Shown here piece by piece: positions 35,276-46,863 of a stretch of 64,000 bases of DNA. The notes below the pieces were generated by a model. That model did no database searches, was not told where the DNA came from, and saw only the letters and a program-made list of their open reading frames with translations. How positions within the stretch are numbered: the stretch's first letter is position 1; each line of letters starts with the position of its first letter. The position numbers were made by a program, and so were the translations under genes. This DNA is from Adiantum capillus-veneris (lineage: Eukaryota > Streptophyta > Polypodiopsida > Polypodiales > Pteridaceae): positions 112,722,549 to 112,786,548 of the forward strand of contig CM043953.1 in the NCBI GenBank assembly GCA_014529385.2, given 5' to 3'.

Positions 35276-35666
35276 TGTAATGGCTATTGCCCGCACCGAA
35301 GCAATAGGCATTACGGGAATGATTACCCGCAACTACATTATATGAACATCAACATATAGAATGACAAGAGAAGGAAGTACACAGTACACATGCACAGAAC
35401 ACCTCTTGCTTCATTCATGTATATTCCAGACTCAGAGTTACAATAGTAGATGCCATGAATATCATAGAGATTGGTTAAGTTACATCAAAAGACAGGTATG
35501 CCCCTCCATATACAACCGCTGCTCCAGCACAGATCGGGAACGGTGCACACACTCCTGTCCCATGATATCCCGTGAAGAACTTCCGCTACGGCCACCACAT
35601 ACCGCATGACTCCTGATCCGCAGTCCAGACCTCCGCAGGACCGCATGTGCGGCTAATGCCGTAACA
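35276..35666 (-). repeat. 5' LTR of element D
   Basis: It runs from tgtaatggct to gccgtaaca, 391 bp, with the short inverted ends TGT/ACA. The adjacent internal sequence, minus strand, reads tctggtgaccatgatgcg; a primer site tggtgaccatg is possible but I cannot name its tRNA. Confidence 0.85.
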
Positions 35667-36074
35667 TACAAATTCTACTTGGCGTTTGAGAGATGTTGTC
35701 ATCACAAACATGCTTCTAAGCATACATACTATTTAAACTTGTGCATAATAAAAAGAGAACTAGTCTTATAAGACAAAACCATTGTTCATTTTAAAAGAAA
35801 TTTGTACATTTTCTTACTTTAATGTAACATTGTAAGCATTGACAAGGTTCATACTATCCTTAAGCTGTATTCCTTGCATCTATCTAGCATCTTCAAAGGG
35901 ATAGTTTTTGAACTTAATAAGATACCCTCGGATAATCTTACCAAGTCATAGTACCTTGTCTTCATGCCGAAGGATAGATTTGGATTGGAGCACCTCTTCT
36001 TGGTCTTCAACTTTGGGAGGATCTTCAATGATTGGTTCACTTGGTGGCTCTCCTTTGTAGGGCTTAAGTAGGCC
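35667..36074 (-). pseudogene. Integrase tail and 3' end of element H
   Basis: Homologous to 4447-4870 of E and 10553-10690 of A: the untranslated 3' part, then on the minus strand the end of the integrase (YLIKFKNYPFEDAR, the chromodomain end). It breaks off at about 36074 (aagtaggcccc). It is the internal 3' end that belongs to H's LTR on the other side of D. Confidence 0.8.
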
Positions 36075-37214
<1,140 letters not shown>

Positions 37215-38207
37215 GCCAGGTGTACCGCTTTTGGTTCATCTGCTCTTTAATGTCCACAACACTCAATGTTTCTTGCTTGGGTTTGACATGTATCGACTTA
37301 CTACTCCCACTGCAAATGCAATGTCTGGGCGAGTAGCAATCATTGCATACATCAAACTACCCACTGCAGACGCATATGCAATCTTATCCATTTCAGCCTT
37401 TTCTTCCTCAGACACAGGACAATCTTGTTTGCTAAGTTTCACATATGGTGGCAATGGAACACTCAATGCCTTTCCCTTCTCCATATTGAAACGTTGCAAA
37501 ACCTTGTCAATATACTCTGTTTGAGATAACCAAATCAACTTTTTTGATCTATCTCTCTCAATACGCATACCAAGTATATGACTTGCCTCACCCATGTCTT
37601 TCATGTCAAATGATTTTGCCATATTTGACTTCAAAGCTGAAATTTCTTCCAAGTGCTTGCCAGCAATCAACATGTCATCCAGATACAAAATAAGGATCAG
37701 CCAACTACCATCCTTAGCCTTCTTTGTATATAGACAATGATCGAACTCACTACGTTTGTAGCCTTGAGAAAGCATAAACTTGTGGAATTTATGGTACCAT
37801 GCCCTCGGTGATTGTTTTCAGCCAGAAAGACTCTTTAACAACTGGCATACCCAATCTTCCTTGCCTTTCTCAACAAACCCTTCTGGCTGCTGCATGTAAA
37901 TTTCCACATCTAAATCACCATGCAAGAACGCTGTCTTGACATACATTTGGTGCAACACCAAATCTAATATGGCAACCGATGCAAGAAAGCATCTCAATGT
38001 AGCCATCTTGACCACCGGAGAGAAGACTTCCTCAAAGTCAATGCCTTGTTCTTGCTTAAAGCCCTTGGCAACAAGACTTGCTTTGTACTTTGGCTGACTA
38101 TCATGAGCGGTGATCTTATACCTGTAAACCCATTTACAAGGTAGAGCCTTTTTGCCCTGTGGTAATTTAACTAGCTTCCATGTCTTGTTTTTATGCAGAG
38201 CTGTCAT
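37215..38207 (-). pseudogene. Reverse transcriptase of copia M
   Basis: The RT begins with KTWKLVKLPQGKKALPCKWV and has LVAKGFKQEQGIDFEEVFSP, MYVKTAFLHGDLDVEIYMQQ, the catalytic YLDDMLIAG, MKDMGEASHILGMRI and GSLMYAMIATRPDIAFAVG. A frameshift around 37776-37817 splits it. Copia RTs usually continue with RNase H (WILRYLKGT, then ADWAGD...); here the frame stops after MSNPSKKH at about 37263 and similarity ends by about 37215. Confidence 0.9.
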
Positions 38208-38213
38208 CTCTGA

Positions 38214-39374
38214 CTACATGGCCAATTGCCAATTCCTGGAGTCCTTCATTTGCACTGCTTCCTTGTAACATGAAGGCTCATTGCAATCAGTCAACATGAC
38301 ATAGTTCATAGATGGAACAAACCTATCAGGAGGTCGCGTGACACGTCCAGATCTATGCACAATAGGTGGCTCAGGCTCAGCCACAACCTGTGGTTCCACT
38401 CTATCCTGTCCTTGCTCCTCTTGAGCCCTGACATTTTGTCTTGCATGTGCAGGTCCATCTTCTTGGAAGACAACTCTTCTAATCTCCTCAACCCTCTCTA
38501 GTTTAGAATGATATTTGGATTCATTAAAGTGAACATCATTGCTGCGGACAACCTTTCTGGATTCGGGATCCCAAAGTCTATACCCCATCTCACCAGAATT
38601 ACCATAGCCTAGAAAGATGCACTTTCTACTCTTTGGCTCAAGTTTGTTCCTAAATTCCTTTGGAACGTGAGTATATGCCTCACAACCAAAGACTCTGATA
38701 TGCTTGTATGAGGGCATTTTGCCTGACCATACCATCTCTGACACTGAATCCTTTTGCAAAACCTTGCTAGGAGATCTATTTACAAGATGAACAGCTGTTG
38801 ATACAGCTTCAACCCAAAACCCATTTGGCAGCTGTGCATTAGACAACATACTTCTGACCTTCTCTTGTATGGTCCTATTCATCCTCTCAGCAACACCATT
38901 GTGAGGAGGATTGTAAGGAGCAGTAAGTTCACATTTTATACCTTTTGACTCACAAAAGTCCTGAAAGGCCTTTGAAACATACTCTCCACCATTGTCGGTG
39001 CGTAAGCATTTAAGCTTCTTGCCACTCTGATTCTCCACAAGTGTCACAAACGTTTTGAAAACACTAAACGCTTCATCCTTGTGCTTGAGAAAGTAAACCC
39101 ATACTTTCCTCGAGTAATCATCTATAAATGTCATAAAGTAAGAAGCTCCCCTTAGAGATAGGTTAGGCATAGGTCCACACAAATCACTATGAACAAGTGC
39201 CAACTGTGTATCTCTTCTATTGCTTCTATGCTTATGTGGCTGCTGTGTTTGCTTACCATACAGACAATGTTCACAGAATTCAAAATCATTAAATGAAAAG
39301 TCAGGCAAATAACAAGAATGAGACAAGATTTCCATTCCCTTCTTGGACATATGTCCTAACCGGCTATGCCACAA
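38214..39374 (-). pseudogene. Integrase of copia M
   Basis: A long frame of 386 codons. The N-terminal zinc region (WHSRLGHMSKKGM, CEHCLYGKQ) is followed by core acids in VHSDLCGPM, LRTDNGGEYVS and NGVAERMNR, with the conserved SYFMTFIDDYSRKVWVYFLK block. The C-terminal part has VFGCEAYTHVPKEFR and KCIFLGYGNSGEMGYRLWD. Catalytic residues look intact. The frame ends at a stop just before RT. Confidence 0.9.
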
Positions 39375-39757
39375 AGAAACGTTCGGCTACTCGGTTACAT
39401 TAATTACATTTTTAGAGACATTTGATACATAAATCATGTAAAGTCCTCCAGACTTTACTCCATGTGCTACTGTCATAGAACCCTTGGATATCTTCCACAT
39501 GTTCTGTCCAAAAGTGGTGACGTAGCCAGCATCATCAAGTAAACCTGTGCTGATCAAGCTCTTTGTAATTGCGGGAACATGTCTCACATTCTTCAGCGTG
39601 AAAGAAGACCATTCTGAAACTTCAATTGAACATCTCCAACACCTAAGATCTCACATGTCTGCCCATTGCCTAGCCGAACATGATCTTTAGTGGTCACATA
39701 AGAGGTAAACCACTCCTTGTTTGGAGACACATGAAGTGATGCCCCTGAGTCTATAAT
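39375..39757 (-). pseudogene. Protease and pre-integrase part of copia M
   Basis: After a TAG at about 39758 (probably once TGG) the frame reads IIDSGASLHVSPNKEWF, the copia protease active site DSGAS. Further left, at 39387-39587, comes the pre-integrase region (KSLISTGLLDDAGYVTTFGQ, WKISKGSMTVAHG). A frameshift near 39610 separates the two pieces. Confidence 0.85.
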
Positions 39758-40705
39758 CTAGTCACTCAGTGCATTTCCATCAGATGCTGTAAGAAGAGCT
39801 GAGTCCATTGTATTCTTCAAGAAGTAGATGTCTCCTGACACTAGACTGTCATCCTCTGCAACAGTGTTTGTCACATTTATTTCTTGGATCTTCACTGAGG
39901 ACTTGTTCTTCTCACCATGGTCTTCAGCTTTCTCTTTGTCTTTTTCTGCTTTCCATTCTCTGCAGTCTCTTTTCATGTGACCCTTCTTGCCACAATGGTA
40001 GCATTCTATGTCACTCTTGCCTTTAGCACTGCGGGACTTGCTACGAGACTGATTCCTCTTTCCACCTTTGTACTTTTCTTTGGTCCTTCCCCTGACAACT
40101 AAGGCTGTTCCTTTGCCTTTGTCCATTGTCTTTCTATTGGTTTCTTCAGTAAGCAGACTTCCTTCTACACCTGCTATGTTCAAACCATCTGGAGGTGCAG
40201 AATTACTCAAAGCTGTGCGAAAAGTGTCCCAACTTTCCGGCAATGTGATCAACAGGAACATAGCTCTAACAGATTCATCAAACTTGACACCTTGAGCTGA
40301 CAACTGACTATAGATTGTGTTGAATTCATTCAGATGATTGGACATAGGTGTCCCTTCTTTCATCTTCAAGTCAACAAGCTTCTTAAGCCAGTATACCTGT
40401 GAAGCTGCACTCTGCTTCTCATAAAGATCACTCATCTTTAACCATGCTTGATAAGCCGACATCTCATCTGCTACATTGAAGTAAACGCTTTCTGCCAAAG
40501 TCAGCATAATGGTAGAAAGTGCCAATTCATCCATTTCACTCCATTCATCTTCGTCCATATCTTCTGGTTTTATCCCCTTGAGCTTTATAGGTTTTATCTG
40601 CTTCTTTTGTACCAACACGTGCTAAATCTGCTTCTTCCACAATGGGAAATTGGTTCCATCCAGCTTCTTGATATTGTAAAGAGCAGTGTCCTGTGATCCA
40701 GCCAT
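39758..40705 (-). pseudogene. Gag of copia M
   Basis: It starts at ATG 40703-40705 (MAGSQDTALYNIKKLDGTNF), typical of copia Gag N-termini. An in-frame TAG at 40622-40624 replaces a probable CAG. The remaining 286 codons carry the UBN2-type Gag fold (AYQAWLKMSDLYEKQSAASQ, SNHLNEFNTIYSQLSAQG, LPESWDTFRTALSNS) and one zinc knuckle, CYHCGKKGHMKRDC. Confidence 0.9.
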
Positions 40706-40789
40706 AGCTACGCTTCAGAGTAGTTTACTTTCCTGGGAAAAATTCAACAGAGTTTCCCTTGTAAACTGACCTCTGAACCAATATCAACC

Positions 40790-41688
40790 TGTCAAATGAA
40801 CCAAGAAAGCTTTAGATTCTGCAGAAATTTTGGCAGAGTCTCCTTTGTAAAATGGCTATGGTGTACTAAAAATAGACCAAAAAAATAGCTCAAAAACACT
40901 GTCTCTCTGACACTGTAAGCTGTGGGTAAACCTGTCCTGCACCTATACTGTCTCTGACTGTCCTGTCACTGTCCTGGAAGCATAGACTGCAACAATGCCT
41001 CAACGGCAGTCAAGCAAAGATGCAATCCCAACTGTCTAACTCACAGTCAATACATCCTAGCTGCCTATCTAAGGGTGCTCGAGGGATCGCTCCAAGACCT
41101 GTATCACCGAAACGATCTCAACATTCGAGAATCACCCAGCTCAATAAAACCTCACATGACCCTCAACAAAGGCTACAGTAAATCTGACAGTACATAGACT
41201 TCCCACAAAGTCATACATCCACAAATTTCCCACTGTATGCTGTAACCGCTGCGGCGGTTGTTTGCTGCGTGACTCACAGCCAGCAAACCCTCAACAGACA
41301 TACATCATCTCTGACAATACATCCCATGTGGAAGTACCTGCAATGTCAGGATGAAATCTGGAATATCAAGCAGCAAACACAAGCTACCTGATGAACTAGT
41401 GGATGTCGCCTATAGTCTGTGTGTAGATGCGCCCGTGTCGTATGTGACACGTCTCCAAGAACTGTGAGCCGTCCTTCGATGTGTAGACAACCACAAATCA
41501 ACACTCTGGGAGTGTCGATATCCTCAGCACCTGTAGTCGTAGGCCGAAAACCCCAAATTTGCAGAGTCGGATCTGCACCCGCTGAGACCACGTAATCGAA
41601 AATGACCTGCGCACAACTTTGTCGAAGCCAAACGGTGACCGAGATGACCGTGTAATGAAATTCTGAGCACACCGAGCCCTACTGCTCA
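40790..41688 (-). repeat. Probable 5' LTR of copia M
   Basis: Inferred from ends: a TG at 40790 and a CA at 41687-41688, just before the LINE relic resumes. On the minus strand the inner side has ttggttcagagg nearby, similar to the methionine-tRNA primer site but lacking one base. No second copy exists here to prove the borders. Confidence 0.45.
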
Positions 41689-41694
41689 TGATAT

Positions 41695-42200
41695 TTTTTC
41701 GAGCTTCAAGGATAAGAAAGGGGTAGAGGAAGCTCTGAAGAAAAAATTCAACTTTAAATGGAAAACTATGTGGAGTAGCCTGCATAGGACCTAGAGATTT
41801 AAGTGCTTATGGGCATACCCCCTTTCCAACAAACACATTACTCTCCTCTTGCTTCTTTTGCATTATGGAGTATGGACAGCCTCCAAAGCATTAGAGTGTG
41901 GAGTCGCTGATGGAAAATGTTCAAGATGCACATTTCAAATTGAAGATGCCCCACACCTTTTCTTTACATCTTCATTTTGAAATTAAAAACAGATGGCGTC
42001 ATCAAGTTTTGGACTACAAGAATCTACTCTTAGGTTGTTGCAAGGGCCTTGATGCCCTGTTGTTAAATTTCTGGAGAGGAATTATAATATGGCTAATATG
42101 GATTAATAGAAATGCCAACATTTTTGGGTCTCATCATGAGCTGGTTAAAGCTGCAGAGTCGATGTGTTGTCAGACTAAAGATGCCCAGGAGTAATCTTCC
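41695..42200 (+). pseudogene. LINE (L1-type) C-terminal zf-RVT relic
   Basis: In one forward frame with a few stops: KKFNFKWKTMWSSLHRT, RFKCLWAYPLSNKH, then GVADGKCSRCTFQIEDAPHL followed by FF. This is the zf-RVT pattern (WxxL...RxKxFxW, CxxC...ED..HLFF) at the C-terminus of plant LINE reverse transcriptases. A second frame continues with IIIWLIWINRNANIFG. The 5' part is missing where copia M lies. Confidence 0.65.
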
Positions 42201-42360
42201 TTCACTCTAGAGATCACTAAGATGGCAGATGTGAAGGAAAGAGTACCCAAATTTTTTCAGCCTTTAGATTCTACATGAGAGACATGATGATTTTAAGTCC
42301 CCACTTCAAAAGATGATTTGTTCTAAGCTGGGGTTGCTCTCCCACGACACTATCTAACAC

Positions 42361-42389
42361 GAGTCTTAATGACTCTAGAATTAAGACTC
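42361..42389. repeat. Small perfect hairpin
   Basis: GAGTCTTAAT, nine-base loop gactctaga, ATTAAGACTC. A 10-bp perfect stem just left of the SINE candidate. No function assigned. Confidence 0.5.
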
Positions 42390-42560
42390 TAGAGCGGTGG
42401 GATTGACTACGAACACTGCACGCAAATCTCGAGGAAGGGGAACAATTGCCAAAAAGTCAACGCGATGACCTGCCCGGTGCACAGGTCCGTGACTTGAACC
42501 CAGGACCTCACACACGACAACCCAATGGCCTAACCACGTACCCACGTGGGTTTCTTGTCC
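42390..42560 (-). mobile_element. tRNA-derived SINE candidate
   Basis: On the minus strand a B box GGTTCAAGTC (about 42489-42500) is preceded about 35 bases upstream by tacgtggttaggccattgg, which resembles an A box. The spacing fits the internal RNA polymerase III promoter of tRNA-related SINEs. A cloverleaf with a 3' acceptor stem does not close, so it is not a working tRNA gene. Element ends and target duplication were not found. Confidence 0.45.
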
Positions 42561-43202
42561 CCAGGGCCATTCCACTCCCTTCTAAACTTGAACATCGAGA
42601 AAAATAATGACATACCAAAAAAAGTTAAGACACGGACAAATCGAACGACGTCCAAAGTTCGCAAAAAACAAGCTTCAGTTCAACGCCGTCGATCCCATCG
42701 CTCGCACTTAATTCAATATAGCGTGCCAAATAGTGCTAAAGGGTGTTCTCCCCATTCCATTTCTGAGGGCTCTTAGTTGTATTTTTATCTCTCTAAAAAG
42801 AAAAGTGTGTTTTCAATGTAGAGCCTAGGGCCTAGTAATGAAATATTGATAGCATGTGCCCATGAAGGGGAGGCATGATGTAAAAAGGATATGTCAGAGC
42901 TGTCACTCACGAGTAGCAATGCGCAGCAGGAAGCAATGTGCAACAAGAGCACACGCCAACAAGCCAAGGGGGGACTGTTAAGGCAGTGCTTGTACAAACC
43001 TGCAAAGCAGCAGAGGGTTCCATGCACGCATATACACACACACACACACAGTGCGGACTTCCCTCTCTCTCTCTCTCGCGCGCGCGCGTTCAGGAAACAC
43101 ACGAGTTGCAACTTGCAAGCAACTAGGCTAGTCTCTACATAGTGCCCAGCAGCCAGCTGCTCCAAGTACAAAGGAAGAAAGAGATGGGCATTGTGTCTGA
43201 GC

Positions 43203-43233
<31 letters not shown>

Positions 43234-44205
43234 GAAAGAGATGGGCATTGTGTCTGAGCCCCCCTCTCTCTCTCTCCCCCCCCATAGGCCTACACACAGT
43301 AACAATAGTCAAAAGTGATGGGCTACTGGATTTAGTAAAACTTTCTTTTCGCTCCTTCCAGAGTCCCAGCGTGGCAGCGACCCCGCCCCCCCCTTTCCCC
43401 AATGCCATCGCCCACCACAGCGGCACAGCCCCAGCCCTGCCGAGTCCGCCACACGCCTCGGTCCGCTCTCTCACTTTCTCGTCTTTCAAGGGCACCATAC
43501 ACACAGATACACACTCACACACGTATACCCAGACAAACACCCATATACCCACCGTAGCCGTTGTTCTCAGCACTGTAGCACCACTCCTTTTACATCATGG
43601 TCCGCTCTTCGCAGCACATGATCTTGCCTTGCTACACATCGAAGTGTCTGCGCCTGCTTCCCCCTTCCTCCTCCTCTTGCTCTTCTTCCTCTTCACCTGG
43701 TACTACCTCCGCATTGCAGCAGTCCCACCACGAGCTTTCCTCTCAAGCAACGGGATGTCTGTTAAATGGAATGTGATTTCTCTTGCTCTGAATTCAGGTG
43801 GTGGACCTCCTAATTCAGCTTCTGTATCTAGAACAATGGAGCAGCGGACTCAATTTTGTGCTCAAGTAGCCTCAATTGGGATTTGCTAAGCAGCTTAGGA
43901 GCTGAATTTGGCGAAATTGCGATGCAGATTGCTCAATCCAGGCAACGGAGCTGAAATGCAGGTTGAATTTGGCCTTGTAATCTAAAATTTCGGTTGAATT
44001 TGAGCTGTCAGGCTTTGATTCTTGCTTCTTCTGTGGGAAATCTGGGCTGAAAGCAGAAAATTCAATTTAGCTTAAGCAATAACAGTAACAGGGGAGCCCC
44101 AATTTAGCTCAAGTAGGGACAGAGGAGTTCAAACTCTTGTTCATCTTCTGCCTCTGCTACTCTAAAGAGCTCCAACTCTGTACACCCACCTTTGATTTTT
44201 GCTCC
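42561..44205 (+). promoter_or_regulatory. Upstream region and CT-rich leader of the host gene
   Basis: No coding region is supported. CT tracts (43057-43078, 43203-43229), a CG tract (43077-43088) and a CA tract (43033-43049) are concentrated here. Pyrimidine-rich leaders are common upstream of plant genes. Reading frames through this area are produced by the simple repeats. No certain TATA box or transcription start could be assigned. Confidence 0.4.
43173..43260. repeat. 31-bp direct repeat around a CT tract
   Basis: The 31 bases at 43173-43203 (ggaagaaagagatgggcatt...) are repeated without change at 43230-43260, separated by a run of CT. Both copies are followed by CT-rich sequence, so this is a recent 57-bp tandem duplication. 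Confidence 0.9.
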
Positions 44206-46863
44206 ATGGCATCGGCAGCTGATCAGAATGTGTCCGATGGCGCTTCCTCACTTGGAAGATCTTCGAGCATAGATGCACGAGATGGTGCACTTCCCCGCTC
44301 CGATAGTCAGCGCAGGTCCGCAAACAAAGTAGGAAGAAAGGGCGGGCGTTCGGGCAACGATCTCTTCGTTTGCTTTGCACCGCGCACCACTCTCAACCTT
44401 GTATCAGCAAACCGGCCAGTCGTTAGCCCTGCACGTGACAAAGGCAAGGAAACAGGCTCTGCTCGGCGCAGCTCGCGCGGTGCTTCTATCTTCTCAAGCA
44501 AAGCTCCCAGCAAGAAGCAGGGCTATGATGCTGTCGAAGAGCCCACTTCCCCGAAGGTTACCTGCATTGGGCAGGTGAGATCCAAATCCAAGCATGACAA
44601 GAAACTCAAGGGAAGTCCAGCTGCCCCTCGCAAACAGCGGAGCTCGGCACATGCAGAGGGGAAGAAGGAGTCTGCGTGTCCAAGCTTTGCAAAGGATTTC
44701 TCGTGCTTTGGGCTCCCCTGTGATTCATATGGGAGCTTGCCGTCCTTCAGAGGCGACAAGAAGAGCAGCGGAACGGTGTTTGCAAAGTCACTTGTGCTCA
44801 TCCAAAGGGAGGATGAGGGGAAGATGGTGGCTATGGAAGCTTCAGCAACAGCGAAATTGCGGGTCCAGAGCTTTCCAGAGGCCAGTAGTGGTGGCGAAGT
44901 GTCAGCTATTGGTAAGCCTGGCTTAAAAGAGGAGGAAATTCATGCAGAGATGTTACCTGTCCCGCAAAAAACTATCTCTGTGATGGGCGTCCCTGGTTCT
45001 AATTCTAAAGTAGAGGCTTTACAAGGCAAGGAGATTGCAGAGGATCAAACTAGCATTGAAGAAGATGACACCTTTGAGGCAGAACCACCCCCAGCAAATG
45101 CACTTTTACTCATGCGAAGCAAAGTCGAGCATCTGCGAGTCTTGGTGCCTCCCCCTTCCATTAACATCACCTTGAAGCGTAGCACCTCTGCACCTGTACA
45201 TTGCAGAAGAAAAAGTGAAGATGTAGATGACAACAGCCAGCTGCAGCCATCCGACTACACAGATCATACAACTGCCATGGATGCAAAACGCGAGACTTCC
45301 AGCGTTCTCATCTCGTCAGAGGACCTGCCAAAGCCGTCCAATGTAACAAAATCATTCTTGCAGCGCTGCAAGTCTGTCTCTCGCAGCTTGTCACGCAGCT
45401 CAAGTGATCGAGCAGAGGATACAAAGGCATCTCCAGCTACACAAGAAGTGAAGGTGGTGGCAGGAGGGCCTACTGCTTGTGTAGAAAACAGCATTCTGGA
45501 AGAGCACAATGATGAGCTTCATCTTGTGAGTGAGGCTTTGTCAAGGAGAAGATCGGATTCGGAAGCGCTGAAAGTGTCTTTGGATATAGTCCCAGAGACA
45601 TGGGTATGGGAGGCGCGAGCGGTCACAAGGAAAGAGCAGAAGGAGAAAACAGGGAGTGGGAGGAGGTTAGAGATGAAGCAAGCTGGGGGCCCAGTAGCAG
45701 AGTGGCTGGATGGGGAGCTTGAAGCAGCACTGTGGAAGAGCTGCCAGGTAGGTGACTCGGAGCGGCCTCCACCGATCAACGGAGCCTTCACTCGCAATGA
45801 CATATTGCGCTCAACAGAGCCTTCACTCACTGACTCTTGTGCAAATCAAGCTCTTGATGCTGAGGTTGAGGCAACTCTATGGAGATGCTGCAGCTTGGTA
45901 GCCTCTCATTCATCACAAGATTTGCAATCGGAGTTGAAAACCGGGCCTGAGGTCGCTGAATCTGATTCCAAAGTTGATGGGTCTTGCATGGAAAGTGTGA
46001 CACAATGTAGCATTCAGGAGGAAAAAATAGAGGAGAATGTAAAGCAAGCAACAAATAAGGATGAGAAAGCCTCTCACCAGGGAAGCAATGCTGGTCATTC
46101 TAATTCTAACAATTTTGGAAGGAGCTCAAGTGTTGGAAGCCAGTGTGGGAAGCACCTCCTTGAAAGGGGCTCCTCTTTGCGCAGAAGTGCAAGCGTTGGT
46201 GCTGGGCGGCAGCAAGTAGAGCAGCAAGAGAGGGCCAGAAACGAAAGGAGAAAATCGAAAGAGAGGAAACTACACAAGCAGAGCCCTCGTGGAATCACAG
46301 GGGAAGGGCATGTGCAAATTGATGTGGCAACATCGGATCGTTATGCAACTACCTGCATTGTGGAAGCAGAGCTATGGTGTGCCGGTCGGCATTCCAATGG
46401 TCACTCAGACAAAGACACACGCCACAATGATGGCAGCTGCTTGTCGGATGCAGAGTATAAGGATGCATCGGCAGAGGTGCAAAATGCAAGTGAAGAGGAG
46501 GCCATGGATGCAGAACACACAGCCGTCCCATCACCCTCCTCGGTACTCAACCGGCCAGTCCCGCCACCATCTCCAGCTCCGGCGACACCTCCTGAGGCTG
46601 TTCTATTCGTTCGATATGACATCGGTGCATTCAGAATTTCTCTTGATGGACCTGCCAAGATGGAGGCACAGGCTGCCGAACACCATCACCAACAGCAAAA
46701 GGCGATGTTGGAGGCCATCTCTCACCTTCATATCCATGATGTGCAGAGAACATACGCGCGCCTGCTCAAAGCTGCGAGTGGGAAAGAGAGGGCTTCTCTG
46801 TCCTCTGCTGCATTTAGGTTACAAAGGTGCAAATCAGAGCCTGTAAGGTTAGCATCCTACTAA
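44206..46863 (+). CDS. Plant 14-1-1-like protein of unknown function, single exon
   Basis: The ATG at 44206 (ctccATGGC) gives 885 residues; an in-frame ATG at 44137 would add 23 residues with poor context. The protein is Ser-, Lys- and Glu-rich, mostly low-complexity, without signal peptide or membrane segment. Family marks are EPTSPKVTCIGQVR (about 112-125), PPANALLLMRSK (about 294-306) and FRLQRCKSEPVR near the C-terminus. These blocks occur in plant proteins called syringolide-induced 14-1-1-like, which are usually much shorter (about 250-450 residues, from memory). It also has three LW repeats: GELEAALWKSC (about 505), AEVEATLWRCC (about 552) and VEAELWC (about 720). A basic region (RRSANKVGRKGGR) may direct it to the nucleus. 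Biochemical role unknown. The reading frame is intact and GC-rich, unlike the surrounding elements, so it is the most likely functional host gene. Confidence 0.85.
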   Translation: MASAADQNVSDGASSLGRSSSIDARDGALPRSDSQRRSANKVGRKGGRSGNDLFVCFAPRTTLNLVSANRPVVSPARDKGKETGSARRSSRGASIFSSKAPSKKQGYDAVEEPTSPKVTCIGQVRSKSKHDKKLKGSPAAPRKQRSSAHAEGKKESACPSFAKDFSCFGLPCDSYGSLPSFRGDKKSSGTVFAKSLVLIQREDEGKMVAMEASATAKLRVQSFPEASSGGEVSAIGKPGLKEEEIHAEMLPVPQKTISVMGVPGSNSKVEALQGKEIAEDQTSIEEDDTFEAEPPPANALLLMRSKVEHLRVLVPPPSINITLKRSTSAPVHCRRKSEDVDDNSQLQPSDYTDHTTAMDAKRETSSVLISSEDLPKPSNVTKSFLQRCKSVSRSLSRSSSDRAEDTKASPATQEVKVVAGGPTACVENSILEEHNDELHLVSEALSRRRSDSEALKVSLDIVPETWVWEARAVTRKEQKEKTGSGRRLEMKQAGGPVAEWLDGELEAALWKSCQVGDSERPPPINGAFTRNDILRSTEPSLTDSCANQALDAEVEATLWRCCSLVASHSSQDLQSELKTGPEVAESDSKVDGSCMESVTQCSIQEEKIEENVKQATNKDEKASHQGSNAGHSNSNNFGRSSSVGSQCGKHLLERGSSLRRSASVGAGRQQVEQQERARNERRKSKERKLHKQSPRGITGEGHVQIDVATSDRYATTCIVEAELWCAGRHSNGHSDKDTRHNDGSCLSDAEYKDASAEVQNASEEEAMDAEHTAVPSPSSVLNRPVPPPSPAPATPPEAVLFVRYDIGAFRISLDGPAKMEAQAAEHHHQQQKAMLEAISHLHIHDVQRTYARLLKAASGKERASLSSAAFRLQRCKSEPVRLASY

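Larger units (their letters stand above)
27203..35666 (-). mobile_element. Athila/Tat-like Ty3/gypsy element D with extra 3' ORF
   Basis: Minus-strand element of about 8.5 kb with short LTRs (391 bp complete copy), gag with three knuckles, protease (DGGAG), RT (FMDDFSVFG), RNase H, integrase, and about 2 kb of extra coding sequence after integrase. DGGAG and FMDDFSVFG are typical of the Athila/Tat branch as I know it. No chromodomain is seen. The left LTR is truncated and about 5% different from the right one. Target duplications cannot be read because the left end is lost. Confidence 0.85.
37215..41688 (-). mobile_element. Ty1/copia element M, 3' truncated
   Basis: Minus-strand order: 5' LTR (40790-41688, inferred), primer-site-like sequence, gag, protease, integrase, RT. 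Integrase before RT is the copia order. RNase H and the 3' LTR are missing beyond 37215. Several stops are present. It lies next to a LINE relic that resumes directly at its right end. Confidence 0.9.

Noticed and set aside
42470-42550. Functional tRNA gene on the minus strand
   Set aside because: The B box is good but no closing acceptor stem or regular cloverleaf can be drawn; a SINE is more likely.
42785-43573. Minus-strand 262-codon frame
   Set aside because: It is the complement of the same CT/CA/CG tracts; long runs of Arg-Glu and Val-Cys come from the microsatellites.
43191-43889. Forward 232-codon frame upstream of the host gene
   Set aside because: Its start is a CT microsatellite and the rest is low-complexity without motifs; it is explained by the simple repeats of the leader region.
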